A model generated the notes under the pieces. That model did no database searches. It was not told the DNA's origin and was given only the letters and a program-made list of their open reading frames with translations. DNA of 44,859 bases from Planctomycetota bacterium (lineage in GTDB: Bacteria; Planctomycetota; Planctomycetia; Gemmatales; Gemmataceae), in NCBI GenBank assembly GCA_026692965.1, contig JAPLNF010000340.1:1136-45994 (forward strand). Direction: 5' to 3'. Shown piece after piece: positions 8,789-16,825 of the stretch. Position 1 is the stretch's first letter, and every line of letters begins with the position of its first letter. Made by a program: the position numbers and the translations under genes.

Positions 8789-10275
8789 TCAACTTGGATT
8801 TTCGCTTTCCCTATAAAATTCTGCAAGCTTGCAATTGGTGCCAGAGATTCAATCTCGTTGTATGTGTGATGTGAAATCTTAATGTGGTCTGCCCCAACAA
8901 ATCCAAACCCCATGGTTCCATCCAGCGCAACCCATCTGCCACGAACATGCGCCTCGGTCCACATGTGAAACCCAAACATTGGCTCACCATTTTTTTCGAC
9001 ATAAAGCAAGCCATGAGCAATCCTGCTGGGTATTCCTTCAGACCTACATAATGCGGCCAAAAGAATTGCAGCATGCCTGCAATCCCCACGAGGATTCTTT
9101 GCGATTTCAGATGCGCATGTAAAAGGCGCCTGATTATCAAACATCATTCTGCGCCTAACCAATTTCTCCAAAAGCACCGCTTTTCGCCAAGGGTCAATCT
9201 CCAAAAAATTAACTTCGCGAGAATAATTCTTGATCGCAGGGTTATCCCAATCGATGTACTTGGACGGAGCCATTTCTTCAGCACTCGGGGCAGCACTTGC
9301 AGGTACATCGTCAGGTAAGCGAAACGCCCTGACCTCAAGCATAAAAGCGTCATTTGTTTTTTTCACAATCTTCTGCCTTTCATCCTCAACCAAAGGGTTT
9401 TCACCCTGCAAGCCAAGGACGGTTATCAAATAAGAAGAACTTATTGAAGACCTAGCAGCGGGAAGACGTCTGTTAATCGGAATAAAAGAAGCTTTACCTA
9501 TATCGAACATCTGTTTGGGCGAACGGTTCGGAACAAAAGCAGATTTAGAGCGAACCAAACTTATATCGCCTATGCCATCCATTTCAGTTTCTGAAAACAA
9601 TACCGTCTGGTTTTGATCAAGAAAATAAAGAGTTTTAGGCAACTGCAATGAAAGATTGCCTGCAGTTATCTTTTTAGGAGACATAAGAACTGTCCAAGCA
9701 ACGGGATCTTTAGAATCATTAGGCGTTTTTTTTGTTGCGACTACATCATAAGTAACAAACCTATTAACCACTGCTTGATAACAATCAAATTGAAGGTGTT
9801 CCTCATGAGTCCATTTTTTTCCGCTGATCATTTGTTCTTTACCTAAGGGCCCAAAGCCATCGATATCCCAAGGTATCGTTCTTTCGCTGTTATTTTCGAC
9901 CCAAACGCGAAAGGTGGTACCATCTCTTTGACCGGATAATTCCAAAGTTTGCTTAGGTCCCTGATATTGCTTCATGGAGATACGCTGTACGGTTCCAATT
10001 AAATCCATTTCTTGCGATTCGATCATGCGCAGGGAAACAATCGAGCCAAACCGTTGAAGAGTAAGATTGGTCTCTTTTTGCAATCTGTTACCGATTTTCT
10101 TGCCATTTTTCTCTATAGGCTGGGAAGAAACAGCTACAAAGCCTAATTGACTCTCTGCCTTGTAGACCTCTTCCCGGTATCCATTAGGAATCATGCTGAC
10201 TAATGGCAGGGGTTCTGGTTTTGCGTTTTGTAGAGATAATAGGAGAGTAAAGGTTAAAACCAAACTGGTGTTCAT
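8785..10275 (-). CDS. Exported transglutaminase-like superfamily protein
   Basis: The 496-residue protein has a signal peptide at about 1-20, a roughly 300-residue mostly beta N-terminal region with no recognised domain, and a C-terminal transglutaminase core. The core shows Cys in RGDCRHAAILLAALC, His in FGFHMWTEAHV and Asp in WVALDGTMGFG, a complete Cys-His-Asp triad. Bacterial members of this family act as cysteine proteases, amidases or cross-linking enzymes in the periplasm; the substrate cannot be told. It is the same broad family as the interrupted gene at the left edge. Its TAG stop shares two bases with the TAA stop of the convergent YCF48 gene. No strong ribosome binding site precedes the ATG. 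Confidence 0.8.
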   Translation of the reverse strand: MNTSLVLTFTLLLSLQNAKPEPLPLVSMIPNGYREEVYKAESQLGFVAVSSQPIEKNGKKIGNRLQKETNLTLQRFGSIVSLRMIESQEMDLIGTVQRISMKQYQGPKQTLELSGQRDGTTFRVWVENNSERTIPWDIDGFGPLGKEQMISGKKWTHEEHLQFDCYQAVVNRFVTYDVVATKKTPNDSKDPVAWTVLMSPKKITAGNLSLQLPKTLYFLDQNQTVLFSETEMDGIGDISLVRSKSAFVPNRSPKQMFDIGKASFIPINRRLPAARSSISSSYLITVLGLQGENPLVEDERQKIVKKTNDAFMLEVRAFRLPDDVPASAAPSAEEMAPSKYIDWDNPAIKNYSREVNFLEIDPWRKAVLLEKLVRRRMMFDNQAPFTCASEIAKNPRGDCRHAAILLAALCRSEGIPSRIAHGLLYVEKNGEPMFGFHMWTEAHVRGRWVALDGTMGFGFVGADHIKISHHTYNEIESLAPIASLQNFIGKAKIQVD

Positions 10276-10713
10276 ATGCAGGTTCTTTCATGAAAAAACG
10301 TCATACTTTCTGCATCGAATATCTAAGGAAAGGCCTTGCGATAGGAATTGGATTTTTTGAGTTTTACTTGATTAATACTGAATCATTTACCAAGTTGAAT
10401 GGTTAATCTGATCAGTTAAAAACAACCCAAAAAGCAAGCTAGGAAAGATGGGGCGATTGATCTTTTGATGATTTAGGAAAGACAAGTAAATATTTAGGAT
10501 TATTACCTTTTATTCAACCCGATTTATCTTCTTTTCTCTGTTTAATGAAAATGCATTCAAGAAAGAAATATTAATAATAAATTGAACCTTTGGTTTCTGG
10601 CATTCGTAGTGTTTGCATCCTATGTTTGTGTGTTCAGTGAGTTCCTAAATTCCCATCTGACCTGGAACTTGTTGAACTGGATCCCGTGTAGTTTTTAAGA
10701 AGAAAGCAGAATC
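10276..10713. other. 438-base divergent intergenic region with no clear gene
   Basis: This AT-rich gap separates the leftward transglutaminase gene from the rightward gene at 10714 and should hold both promoters. I could not find a pair of boxes matching TTGACA/TATAAT with correct spacing. One short open frame (10290-10406, 38 codons beginning MKKRHTFCIEY) exists on the plus strand, but it lacks a convincing ribosome binding site. No tRNA-like or riboswitch-like fold was noticed. Confidence 0.5.
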
Positions 10714-11301
10714 ATGTCTAACCGCTTTGCTTTTTCTCAGGCAGCTTATCCTGCAGAGGAATTAAATGTTTCTTTCTCCAATGGATACCGTAAAACTGTT
10801 TTCACCGACTCCCTGACCCAGCAAGATATCCCGATGCTGGCTATTAGTGTCTCCAAGGAGCATGTTTTTGACATTTTCCTGCAACTAACCGACCTCTTGG
10901 GTAACACAGTCGATGTTATTCTCGAATCGAGCCATGGTTCGAAAGTTTCGAAGCATATCGATTTACATAGGGAAGAAATCGACCTGCCCATTCTGCAAAG
11001 CTACTTGCAAGAATATGAGCAAGCGATTTCCAATGATGGTTGCTCGGGAATTGCTGTAATGGCGAAGGGCAAACCCATGGAAGTTCAATTCGATGAACAC
11101 AAAGTCATCGTGGTTTACGCTCAAAACATCGCTGATTTCGAAAGAGTTCTGCAATTAAACCACATTCGCAGGAATGACACCCTTCCCGTGGTCAACGATT
11201 TCGAACACTTTCATTCCACCAGCGATGAATACGAAGATCAGTTCAACCAACTGACCGGAATCCTTGGATGTGCAGAACCTGCAGAATCCAATAGCTGGTA
11301 A
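10714..11301 (+). CDS. Hypothetical protein, 195 residues
   Basis: I do not recognise this family. The protein is soluble, without signal peptide or membrane segment, and is acidic towards the C-terminus. The middle (about 45-150) alternates short strands and helices (for example DIFLQLTDLLG, KVIVVYAQNI), suggesting one compact alpha/beta domain. The start ATG follows AAGAAGAAAG. It stands alone between a divergent gene and the convergent larA-like gene, only 5 bases from the latter's stop. Length, clean frame and balanced composition argue for a real gene. Confidence 0.75.
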   Translation: MSNRFAFSQAAYPAEELNVSFSNGYRKTVFTDSLTQQDIPMLAISVSKEHVFDIFLQLTDLLGNTVDVILESSHGSKVSKHIDLHREEIDLPILQSYLQEYEQAISNDGCSGIAVMAKGKPMEVQFDEHKVIVVYAQNIADFERVLQLNHIRRNDTLPVVNDFEHFHSTSDEYEDQFNQLTGILGCAEPAESNSW

Positions 11302-11306
11302 GCTTG

Positions 11307-12578
11307 TTACTCGACGCAAGCAAGCACATAAGGCCCCTTGGGTATGACCGCAATACGCGCTGAGGGGCCATACTCTTGCAAGCTTTCAGCAATTGCCTGT
11401 TCAACCGAATCAATCGGAGTTACATGGCATTTATTTAGAACTGAGTGCTCTAAACCCTTGGAATAAACTTTGACTTTACATTTTTCAATGACCTTGGCGA
11501 ATTCTTCTAACTGCCATTGGTCCATGACAAAATAATCGGTTTCAAGAATGCGTTTTTTAAAAGCCTTAAGGTCAGGGTTTTCGCTAAGAACCTGTTGGAA
11601 CTCCGGGCTCCCGAGGCCTTCAGTCAAGCTTGCAACAAGGATGATTGTTCCACCCTTTTTAATAATGGGCAATGCCCCAATCAACCCCTTTACAGCTTGA
11701 TACCAAGTAATATCCAGCGGGTAACCAGCGCAACTAGTAAGGACGATATCCACGGGTTCTTTAATTGCGACCCGAACAACTTGCCTCACAAAGGAAACCC
11801 CTGCTTCCCAAGCTTTGATCATGTCGCCTGCGCCAGCCCAGGTAATCTGCCTGTTTCCATCCACACAAACATTAACAATAAAGTCGCAGCCACTCATTAA
11901 GGCAATGTAAGTGTTTTCTTCATGAACTGGATTCCCTTCGACAATTCCACAATCAGCGTTAGGGTGTTCAAGGAATTTAGGCCCGTGCCAAACCTTGACG
12001 GTTTCGATGCCCGCAATGCCCGGGCAAATAACTTTTCTACCCCCGCTGTATCCAGCCATCAAATGAGGCTCGATTAGCCCGGTTGTAATTTTAAGTTCGG
12101 CCCTAATATAGCGGGAATCAATATAAACAGGGACGCCCTTGGGGGTAATGCCAAGATAATCATGTTCAGAAGTTTCTTTCCCGTGATGATTTTCTACCCG
12201 GTAATTATTGGCAATATCTTCTCCCACCAATTCAACCAGCTCCTCCCCTTCATTGGGTCGATGCAATCCAGTTGCAATAAGAATGGTAATGCCACTGCGG
12301 GGAACCCCTGCTTCTTCAATGGTTTTGAGTATTTGCGGTAAAATTACCTTATTTGGTACAGGCCGGGTAATATCACAGATTAAAATGCATGCAGTTTTTT
12401 TCCCTTTGGCAATCTCCGCCAAGGGTTTGGAACCTATTGGATTCGCTAAAGCATCGGAAATAGCCTGAGACTGATTAGCTAGTGGAATTGCGTTTTTAAT
12501 CTCCAAAGGGCCAATAACCTTGTCATTTGGAAGATCAACCATTAGGCCCGTTTTACCATAATCCATCTTTATACGCAT
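11307..12578 (-). CDS. larA: LarA-family nickel-pincer-dependent racemase (lactate racemase-like, DUF2088)
   Basis: The 423-residue protein matches LarA in length and motifs. Catalytic and cofactor-binding residues can all be placed with a constant shift of two from the Thermoanaerobacterium LarA numbering: His106 in TGLHRP, His172 in [12 protein letters not shown], Lys182 in GGRKVICPG (the lysine that carries the nickel-pincer nucleotide) and His198 in VKVWHGP. The DITRPVP element at 69-75 is also present. A working enzyme needs the LarB, LarC and LarE maturation proteins, none of which is in this window. Substrates in the family extend beyond lactate to other 2-hydroxyacids, so substrate is open. 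AAAGGG precedes the ATG by 7 bases. It is divergent from the small basic protein gene. Confidence 0.85.
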   Translation of the reverse strand: MRIKMDYGKTGLMVDLPNDKVIGPLEIKNAIPLANQSQAISDALANPIGSKPLAEIAKGKKTACILICDITRPVPNKVILPQILKTIEEAGVPRSGITILIATGLHRPNEGEELVELVGEDIANNYRVENHHGKETSEHDYLGITPKGVPVYIDSRYIRAELKITTGLIEPHLMAGYSGGRKVICPGIAGIETVKVWHGPKFLEHPNADCGIVEGNPVHEENTYIALMSGCDFIVNVCVDGNRQITWAGAGDMIKAWEAGVSFVRQVVRVAIKEPVDIVLTSCAGYPLDITWYQAVKGLIGALPIIKKGGTIILVASLTEGLGSPEFQQVLSENPDLKAFKKRILETDYFVMDQWQLEEFAKVIEKCKVKVYSKGLEHSVLNKCHVTPIDSVEQAIAESLQEYGPSARIAVIPKGPYVLACVE

Positions 12579-12629
12579 GTTAACCCTTTGTCAGGTAATG
12601 AGATAAATATTTTTTGCTATGCAAATACC

Positions 12630-12658
12630 TTGTCAATATAGACAAATATCATTATATT
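12630..12658 (+). promoter_or_regulatory. Sigma-70-like promoter of the small basic protein gene, with an overlapping dyad
   Basis: TTGTCA (12630-12635) and TATATT (12653-12658) are separated by 17 bases, each matching five of six consensus bases. The gene starts 38 bases downstream. The -35 box forms one arm of a near-palindrome, TTGTCAATATAGACAA (12630-12645), which could be an operator and also faces the divergent larA-like gene. Confidence 0.6.
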
Positions 12659-12696
12659 TAAGTAATGGCAAAAGGGATATTGAATAAGAGGTTAAT

Positions 12697-12981
12697 ATGT
12701 CAATTGATAAAAGTTTAAAGCGCAAAAACACCTTGGCCCGTTCACGAAATGTGCTGAACAGGGCTGAAAGAATCGCAGTATTAAAATCCGAAGACCGTTG
12801 GGTAGAGGGCATGGGCCCGTTTAATCTGCCTAAAGTTCGGATATTGAAGGTTGGCAAAAAAGTGAAGAAACCAACTAAAGAAGCTGCCGCTGCTGCTGCA
12901 GGCGCTGCTCCTGCCGCTGGGGATAAAAAGGCCGCTGGGGACAAAAAAGCTGCCCCAGAAAAGAAGGGCGACAAGAAGTAA
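12697..12981 (+). CDS. PVC-type small basic protein with Ala/Lys-rich tail
   Basis: The 94-residue protein opens with the conserved sequence [20 protein letters not shown] and continues with NRAERI...DRWVEG...GLPKV-like elements (here [13 protein letters not shown]). This is the small basic protein family shared by Planctomycetes, Verrucomicrobia and Chlamydiae (TIGR04137), which is described as possibly ribosome-associated. The first 60 residues carry the family domain. The last 35 are a low-complexity Ala-rich run followed by repeats of [14 protein letters not shown]. The composition suggests RNA binding. AAGAGG lies upstream of the ATG. It is a single-gene unit bounded by the promoter at 12630 and the terminator at 13006, consistent with high independent expression. 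Confidence 0.85.
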   Translation: MSIDKSLKRKNTLARSRNVLNRAERIAVLKSEDRWVEGMGPFNLPKVRILKVGKKVKKPTKEAAAAAAGAAPAAGDKKAAGDKKAAPEKKGDKK

Positions 12982-13005
12982 TTAGTCTTGTCAGTTTCAT
13001 TTTGT

Positions 13006-13048
13006 AAAAAGCGGCAGGCTATTTTTAGCCCTCCGCTTTTTTTATTTT
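13006..13048 (+). terminator. Rho-independent terminator after the small basic protein gene
   Basis: The outer stem AAAAAGCGG (13006-13014) pairs with CCGCTTTTT (13033 onward). An inner AGGCTA/TAGCC stem around a T-rich loop extends it, and the T-rich tract TTTTTTTATTTT follows. It starts about 25 bases after the stop codon. Confidence 0.85.
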
Positions 13049-13058
13049 GAGAGACTCA

Positions 13059-14000
13059 ATGACGAAAGTTCATTCGGTAATTCTTAAAATTGACAATATC
13101 ACCAAATTGCATGGGCAATTCAAAGCTTTAAATACGATTTCTCTTGAAATCAATCGGGGAGAAATTTTCGGCCTGCTTGGCCCTAATGGCGCAGGTAAAT
13201 CGACCCTGCTTTCCATTCTTGCAGGCGCAAGTAAGCCCTCTTCTGGTTTTACATGGCTCGATGGCATGGAAATCCAGCCAAACAATCTCAAATTAAGAGC
13301 CCGCATCGGCCTTGTACCGCAAGACTTCGCTTTCTACGAAGATTTAACTGCAAAAGAAAACCTCGTCTTTTTTGGCCAACTCTTTGGGATGCAAGGCCAA
13401 CTCCTTACCAGCAAGGTCAACGAAATACTTCAAATAATCGGGCTTGATGATGAAAAAGCCCACCAATATTCGAAGTATTTTTCTGGGGGGATGAAAAGAA
13501 GATTAAACTTGGGCATTGCACTGGTTCATTCACCCGATATTCTGATGCTCGATGAACCAACCGTAGGTGTCGATCCCCAATCAAGAAATAGAATTTTTGA
13601 AGCTATAAAAACAATTAATGCAATGGGCACTACTGTTATTTACACCACGCATTACATGGAAGAAGCGGAAGCCCTTTGCGATAGGATTGCAATTCTGAAT
13701 CATGGCGAAATTATCGCTTGCAATACTCTGCAAAATCTACTTTCACTTACTCAAACCACAATAAACTTCAGTATTCATGAAAATGACATGGCAAAATCAA
13801 GGATATTGAAACAAAAGCTTCCTGAACTTAAATCAGATCCTCTCCAGGGAAGTTACTCATTAACTTCACACAAAAACTCAACTCCCGACATTATAAATCT
13901 TTTAGTAAATGAAAAAATCCAGATAATAAACCTTCATCTAGATTCACCTAATCTGGAAAAGGTTTTTCTAAGCCTTACCGGGCGACATCTTAGAGATTAA
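13059..14000 (+). CDS. ABC transporter ATP-binding protein
   Basis: The start is taken as ATG 13059; a TTG twelve bases earlier is still within the preceding terminator tail. The 313-residue product has Walker A GPNGAGKST (about 41-49), the signature SGGMKRR, Walker B ILMLDEPTVGVD and the switch His in TTHYMEEAE. The DrrA/CcmA-like layout with a roughly 80-residue C-terminal extension is typical of ABC-2 exporters. It lies 10 bases before the permease gene, so the two form one exporter. The substrate is unknown; drugs, lipids or polysaccharide precursors are typical for the class. Confidence 0.92.
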   Translation: MTKVHSVILKIDNITKLHGQFKALNTISLEINRGEIFGLLGPNGAGKSTLLSILAGASKPSSGFTWLDGMEIQPNNLKLRARIGLVPQDFAFYEDLTAKENLVFFGQLFGMQGQLLTSKVNEILQIIGLDDEKAHQYSKYFSGGMKRRLNLGIALVHSPDILMLDEPTVGVDPQSRNRIFEAIKTINAMGTTVIYTTHYMEEAEALCDRIAILNHGEIIACNTLQNLLSLTQTTINFSIHENDMAKSRILKQKLPELKSDPLQGSYSLTSHKNSTPDIINLLVNEKIQIINLHLDSPNLEKVFLSLTGRHLRD

Positions 14001-14010
14001 TTTATCAACC

Positions 14011-15492
14011 ATGCAAAGCTTTATCATTGCGAAAAAAGAATTGACGCTACTAATCAGAGATAAACTCACTGCTACTGTGTTATTCGTTCTGCCTTTTGCC
14101 ATGATTCTTATTCTTGGCCTACTCCTAGGCGAAGGATTTGGACAGAAGACTGATGACCTAATGCGCATTAGTGTTTTAAATCTTGATAAAGGATTCGGGT
14201 TAAACAACAAGCCTTGGGCTCAGCTTGCCATCGAGGATATGGTTTCAACGCCTAATATCAAAGTTGAAATCATTCAAAACAAAGAACTTGCAGAAGAACT
14301 GGTGAAAACTGGGAAGAGGGCCGCCGTTATCATCTTTAATCCAGATTTTAGCGATCGAGTCAATGAATGCTCCTTTCTTTCAACGGGAGTCAATCCTTTT
14401 CACCGAGATGGTATCTATCTTGAAAAACTTCAAGTTTCAATCGTCACTGCAATTATTGAAAGCGTATGCCAGATTGCGTTATTAAGAATTGTAATGCCTT
14501 GGATGATCGGAAAAGCATTTGAAAAGCTTGGGGATCCGGAATTTATCGAACTATTAGGAAAAGAAGTTTCGCTACCAGTCCCCCCATCATTACGCTTGTT
14601 AATTCCAAAAGATAAAATCCCCCTGGGGGAATTACTTCAACTAGCTTCAGGAAAAGATGCTGTTCTAGCAAAAAACTATCGTGAAAAAGTAGGTGCAGGA
14701 ATACAAACAGCACTCACTGGGCAATTCAAAAACTACAATCTTACAGGTAAATCTTGGGCTTCACTTACCAGGTCTGTCAATAATGCCGAAACTGTAAACA
14801 CTTTAACAACCTTTAAAAATGAAGATGGCACCGGCATCCTCAAACGTGGGGCTATTCGTTATCAAATTCTAGTCCCTTCTTTCACCGTGATGTTTGCATT
14901 CAGCCTTATTCTGATTTCAGGATGGATATTTGTCGCGGAAAAAAGGCAAGGTACTTTTAATCGATTACTTTCCACCCCGGTTTCCACACCTAGTATTCTT
15001 CTAGGCAAATTTCTTCCAACCATAATCATTTCCTTATTTCAGATTTTCTTCCTTTTGGGTTTGGGGAAAGTTTTGCTTGGTTTAAAAATCGGTCTTCCAT
15101 CTTGGACATTTTCAGATTGGATGATAGCTTTGATTGTGCTTCCACTCGCAACTTCATTTTGCGTTGCATCTTTTTCTCTGCTCATCGGATTGCTATCAAA
15201 AAATGAAACCCAACTTGCACTTTTCAGTTCTGTACCTGTTTGCCTTTTTGCTTTGATAGGCGGTTGTATCTTTCCTTGGGAAATGATGCCTGATAATGCC
15301 AAAACCTTGGCTTTTCTTACACCTCAAGGCTGGGCCTTGGATGCTTTCAGAGAAATTATGCCCTCCTCTTTTGATACCACCACAGATTTTCAACTTATTT
15401 GGAAATCTACCTTGGTACTTACCGCAATGGGATTTATATTAATTAGTATTACTTGGATTACTCTTGGAAGAATACGTTTTGGTAATTCCTAA
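14011..15492 (+). CDS. ABC-2 type transporter permease
   Basis: The 493-residue membrane protein has one N-terminal membrane helix (about 25-42) and a long extracytoplasmic segment (about 50-285). A cluster of five helices at the C-terminus follows, including a KRQGTFNRLLSTPV element characteristic of ABC-2 permeases. With the ATPase 10 bases upstream it forms a complete half-transporter that would act as a homodimer. The long external domain is the YhgE/ABC-2_trans_3 style rather than the short DrrB style. The next gene follows after about 60 bases in the same direction. Confidence 0.88.
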   Translation: MQSFIIAKKELTLLIRDKLTATVLFVLPFAMILILGLLLGEGFGQKTDDLMRISVLNLDKGFGLNNKPWAQLAIEDMVSTPNIKVEIIQNKELAEELVKTGKRAAVIIFNPDFSDRVNECSFLSTGVNPFHRDGIYLEKLQVSIVTAIIESVCQIALLRIVMPWMIGKAFEKLGDPEFIELLGKEVSLPVPPSLRLLIPKDKIPLGELLQLASGKDAVLAKNYREKVGAGIQTALTGQFKNYNLTGKSWASLTRSVNNAETVNTLTTFKNEDGTGILKRGAIRYQILVPSFTVMFAFSLILISGWIFVAEKRQGTFNRLLSTPVSTPSILLGKFLPTIIISLFQIFFLLGLGKVLLGLKIGLPSWTFSDWMIALIVLPLATSFCVASFSLLIGLLSKNETQLALFSSVPVCLFALIGGCIFPWEMMPDNAKTLAFLTPQGWALDAFREIMPSSFDTTTDFQLIWKSTLVLTAMGFILISITWITLGRIRFGNS

Positions 15493-15551
15493 CTTCAATT
15501 CCTATTTATGCAATGTTTTTTTTACATTCCAATTGGATAGGTGAATTTAAT

Positions 15552-16814
15552 ATGCTGGCAGACAACACAAGCAAAGAGATTTATGATGCCTTGATGGAAA
15601 TTCCGATATTAGATCCGCACTCCCATATTAATCCTCATGCCGCAGCTTCGAAATCTTTGGAAGATATATTGGGGTATCATTACTACACAGAATTGGCTCA
15701 CTCTTGTGGGATGGACAAGAAATTCCTCGCACCTGAAATCCCCGGGCAAGATAAAGTCCGCGAAATCATCCGTCATATGAATCAATTCGACAACACCGCA
15801 CAATACTCTTGGTTCCTCGAAATAGCCCAAACTTTTTTAGACTTCCAAGGCGATAAAATTTTACCCAAGGACACTGACTACCTCTGGGAAACTGCTCAGA
15901 AAAAGATGTCTTCACCCTCTTGGGAATCTCACGTTTTAAAAACATCAAACCTCGAAAAAATCTTCCTCACTAACGATTTCGATGACACACTTGAAGGTTT
16001 TGATACTAGCTTTTATATCCCTTGCCTGCGAACCGATGAACTTGTTTTTCACTTCGCAAGAAATAATGTTCGTAGCAGACTTGAAAAAATATCAGGTGTA
16101 AATCCAGGCACTGCCAAGGAACTTAATCAAGCTTTAAACAATTTATTCAAACATTTCACCCAGAAAGGCGCACGCGCTTGCGCGATTTCTCTACCGCCTG
16201 ATTTCTCCCCAATAAAAGTTTCAGACGAAGCTCTTGACCTATGCTTCAAATCTTCAGATTTCGATTCACCTACCTGGAAAAATGGTATCTTTTGGAAACT
16301 AGCTGAAGCCTGTAATGATTGGAAGTTGCCTTTCGATCTAATGATTGGTGTTAACCGAAATGTTTATCAAGATGGTGTTTTTCAAGGTAAAGATCTTTAC
16401 GACCAGCGTACTTCATTAGTCCAATATGCGCCGTTGTTTAATAACTTTCCCAAAGTTACCTTTTGTGTTTCAGTTTTAACCAGTAACCAAAATCAAGAGT
16501 TAGCTAGCTATAGTTGGATTTTCCCAAATGTGGTCACCCATGGGCATTGGTGGTATTCGAATATACCCACCCATATTGAACAAGATACACGCGCAAGACT
16601 TCAGGCGGTACCAAAAACAAAGCAGATTGGTTATTACAGCGATATGTATAAACTTGAATTTGGACTGCCTAAATTTAATATGTATCGAAAGATACTTTCA
16701 AACATTCTATCCAAGGATTTTGTTCAAACTAAGCGTAATAATATCAACGAAGCAGTAGGTCTAGGAAAACTCCTACTTCGTGGCAATTCTGAAACAATCT
16801 TTAAAATAAGTTGA
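15552..16814 (+). CDS. Uronate (glucuronate) isomerase-like amidohydrolase-superfamily protein
   Basis: The start is set at ATG 15552, preceded by TAGGTGA. An upstream in-frame ATG at 15513 would add 13 residues without support. The 420-residue protein shows the N-terminal metal-binding HxH (ILDPHSHINPH), GYHYYTELA near the start as in uronate isomerases (which have DLL..HY), and C-terminal VVTHGHWWYSN and GYYSDMYKLEFG blocks. It is shorter than typical UxaC (about 470) and diverged, so the exact sugar acid is uncertain. Classical uronate isomerases interconvert glucuronate and fructuronate in the cytoplasm. No other uronate catabolism genes are nearby. It converges with the HTH/membrane protein gene 11 bases away. 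Confidence 0.72.
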   Translation: MLADNTSKEIYDALMEIPILDPHSHINPHAAASKSLEDILGYHYYTELAHSCGMDKKFLAPEIPGQDKVREIIRHMNQFDNTAQYSWFLEIAQTFLDFQGDKILPKDTDYLWETAQKKMSSPSWESHVLKTSNLEKIFLTNDFDDTLEGFDTSFYIPCLRTDELVFHFARNNVRSRLEKISGVNPGTAKELNQALNNLFKHFTQKGARACAISLPPDFSPIKVSDEALDLCFKSSDFDSPTWKNGIFWKLAEACNDWKLPFDLMIGVNRNVYQDGVFQGKDLYDQRTSLVQYAPLFNNFPKVTFCVSVLTSNQNQELASYSWIFPNVVTHGHWWYSNIPTHIEQDTRARLQAVPKTKQIGYYSDMYKLEFGLPKFNMYRKILSNILSKDFVQTKRNNINEAVGLGKLLLRGNSETIFKIS

Positions 16815-16825
16815 TTTGCACAGAA

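Noticed and set aside
10290-10406. A 38-codon plus-strand frame in the intergenic region
   Set aside because: No convincing ribosome binding site and no recognisable sequence feature; it is mentioned only in the description of the gap.
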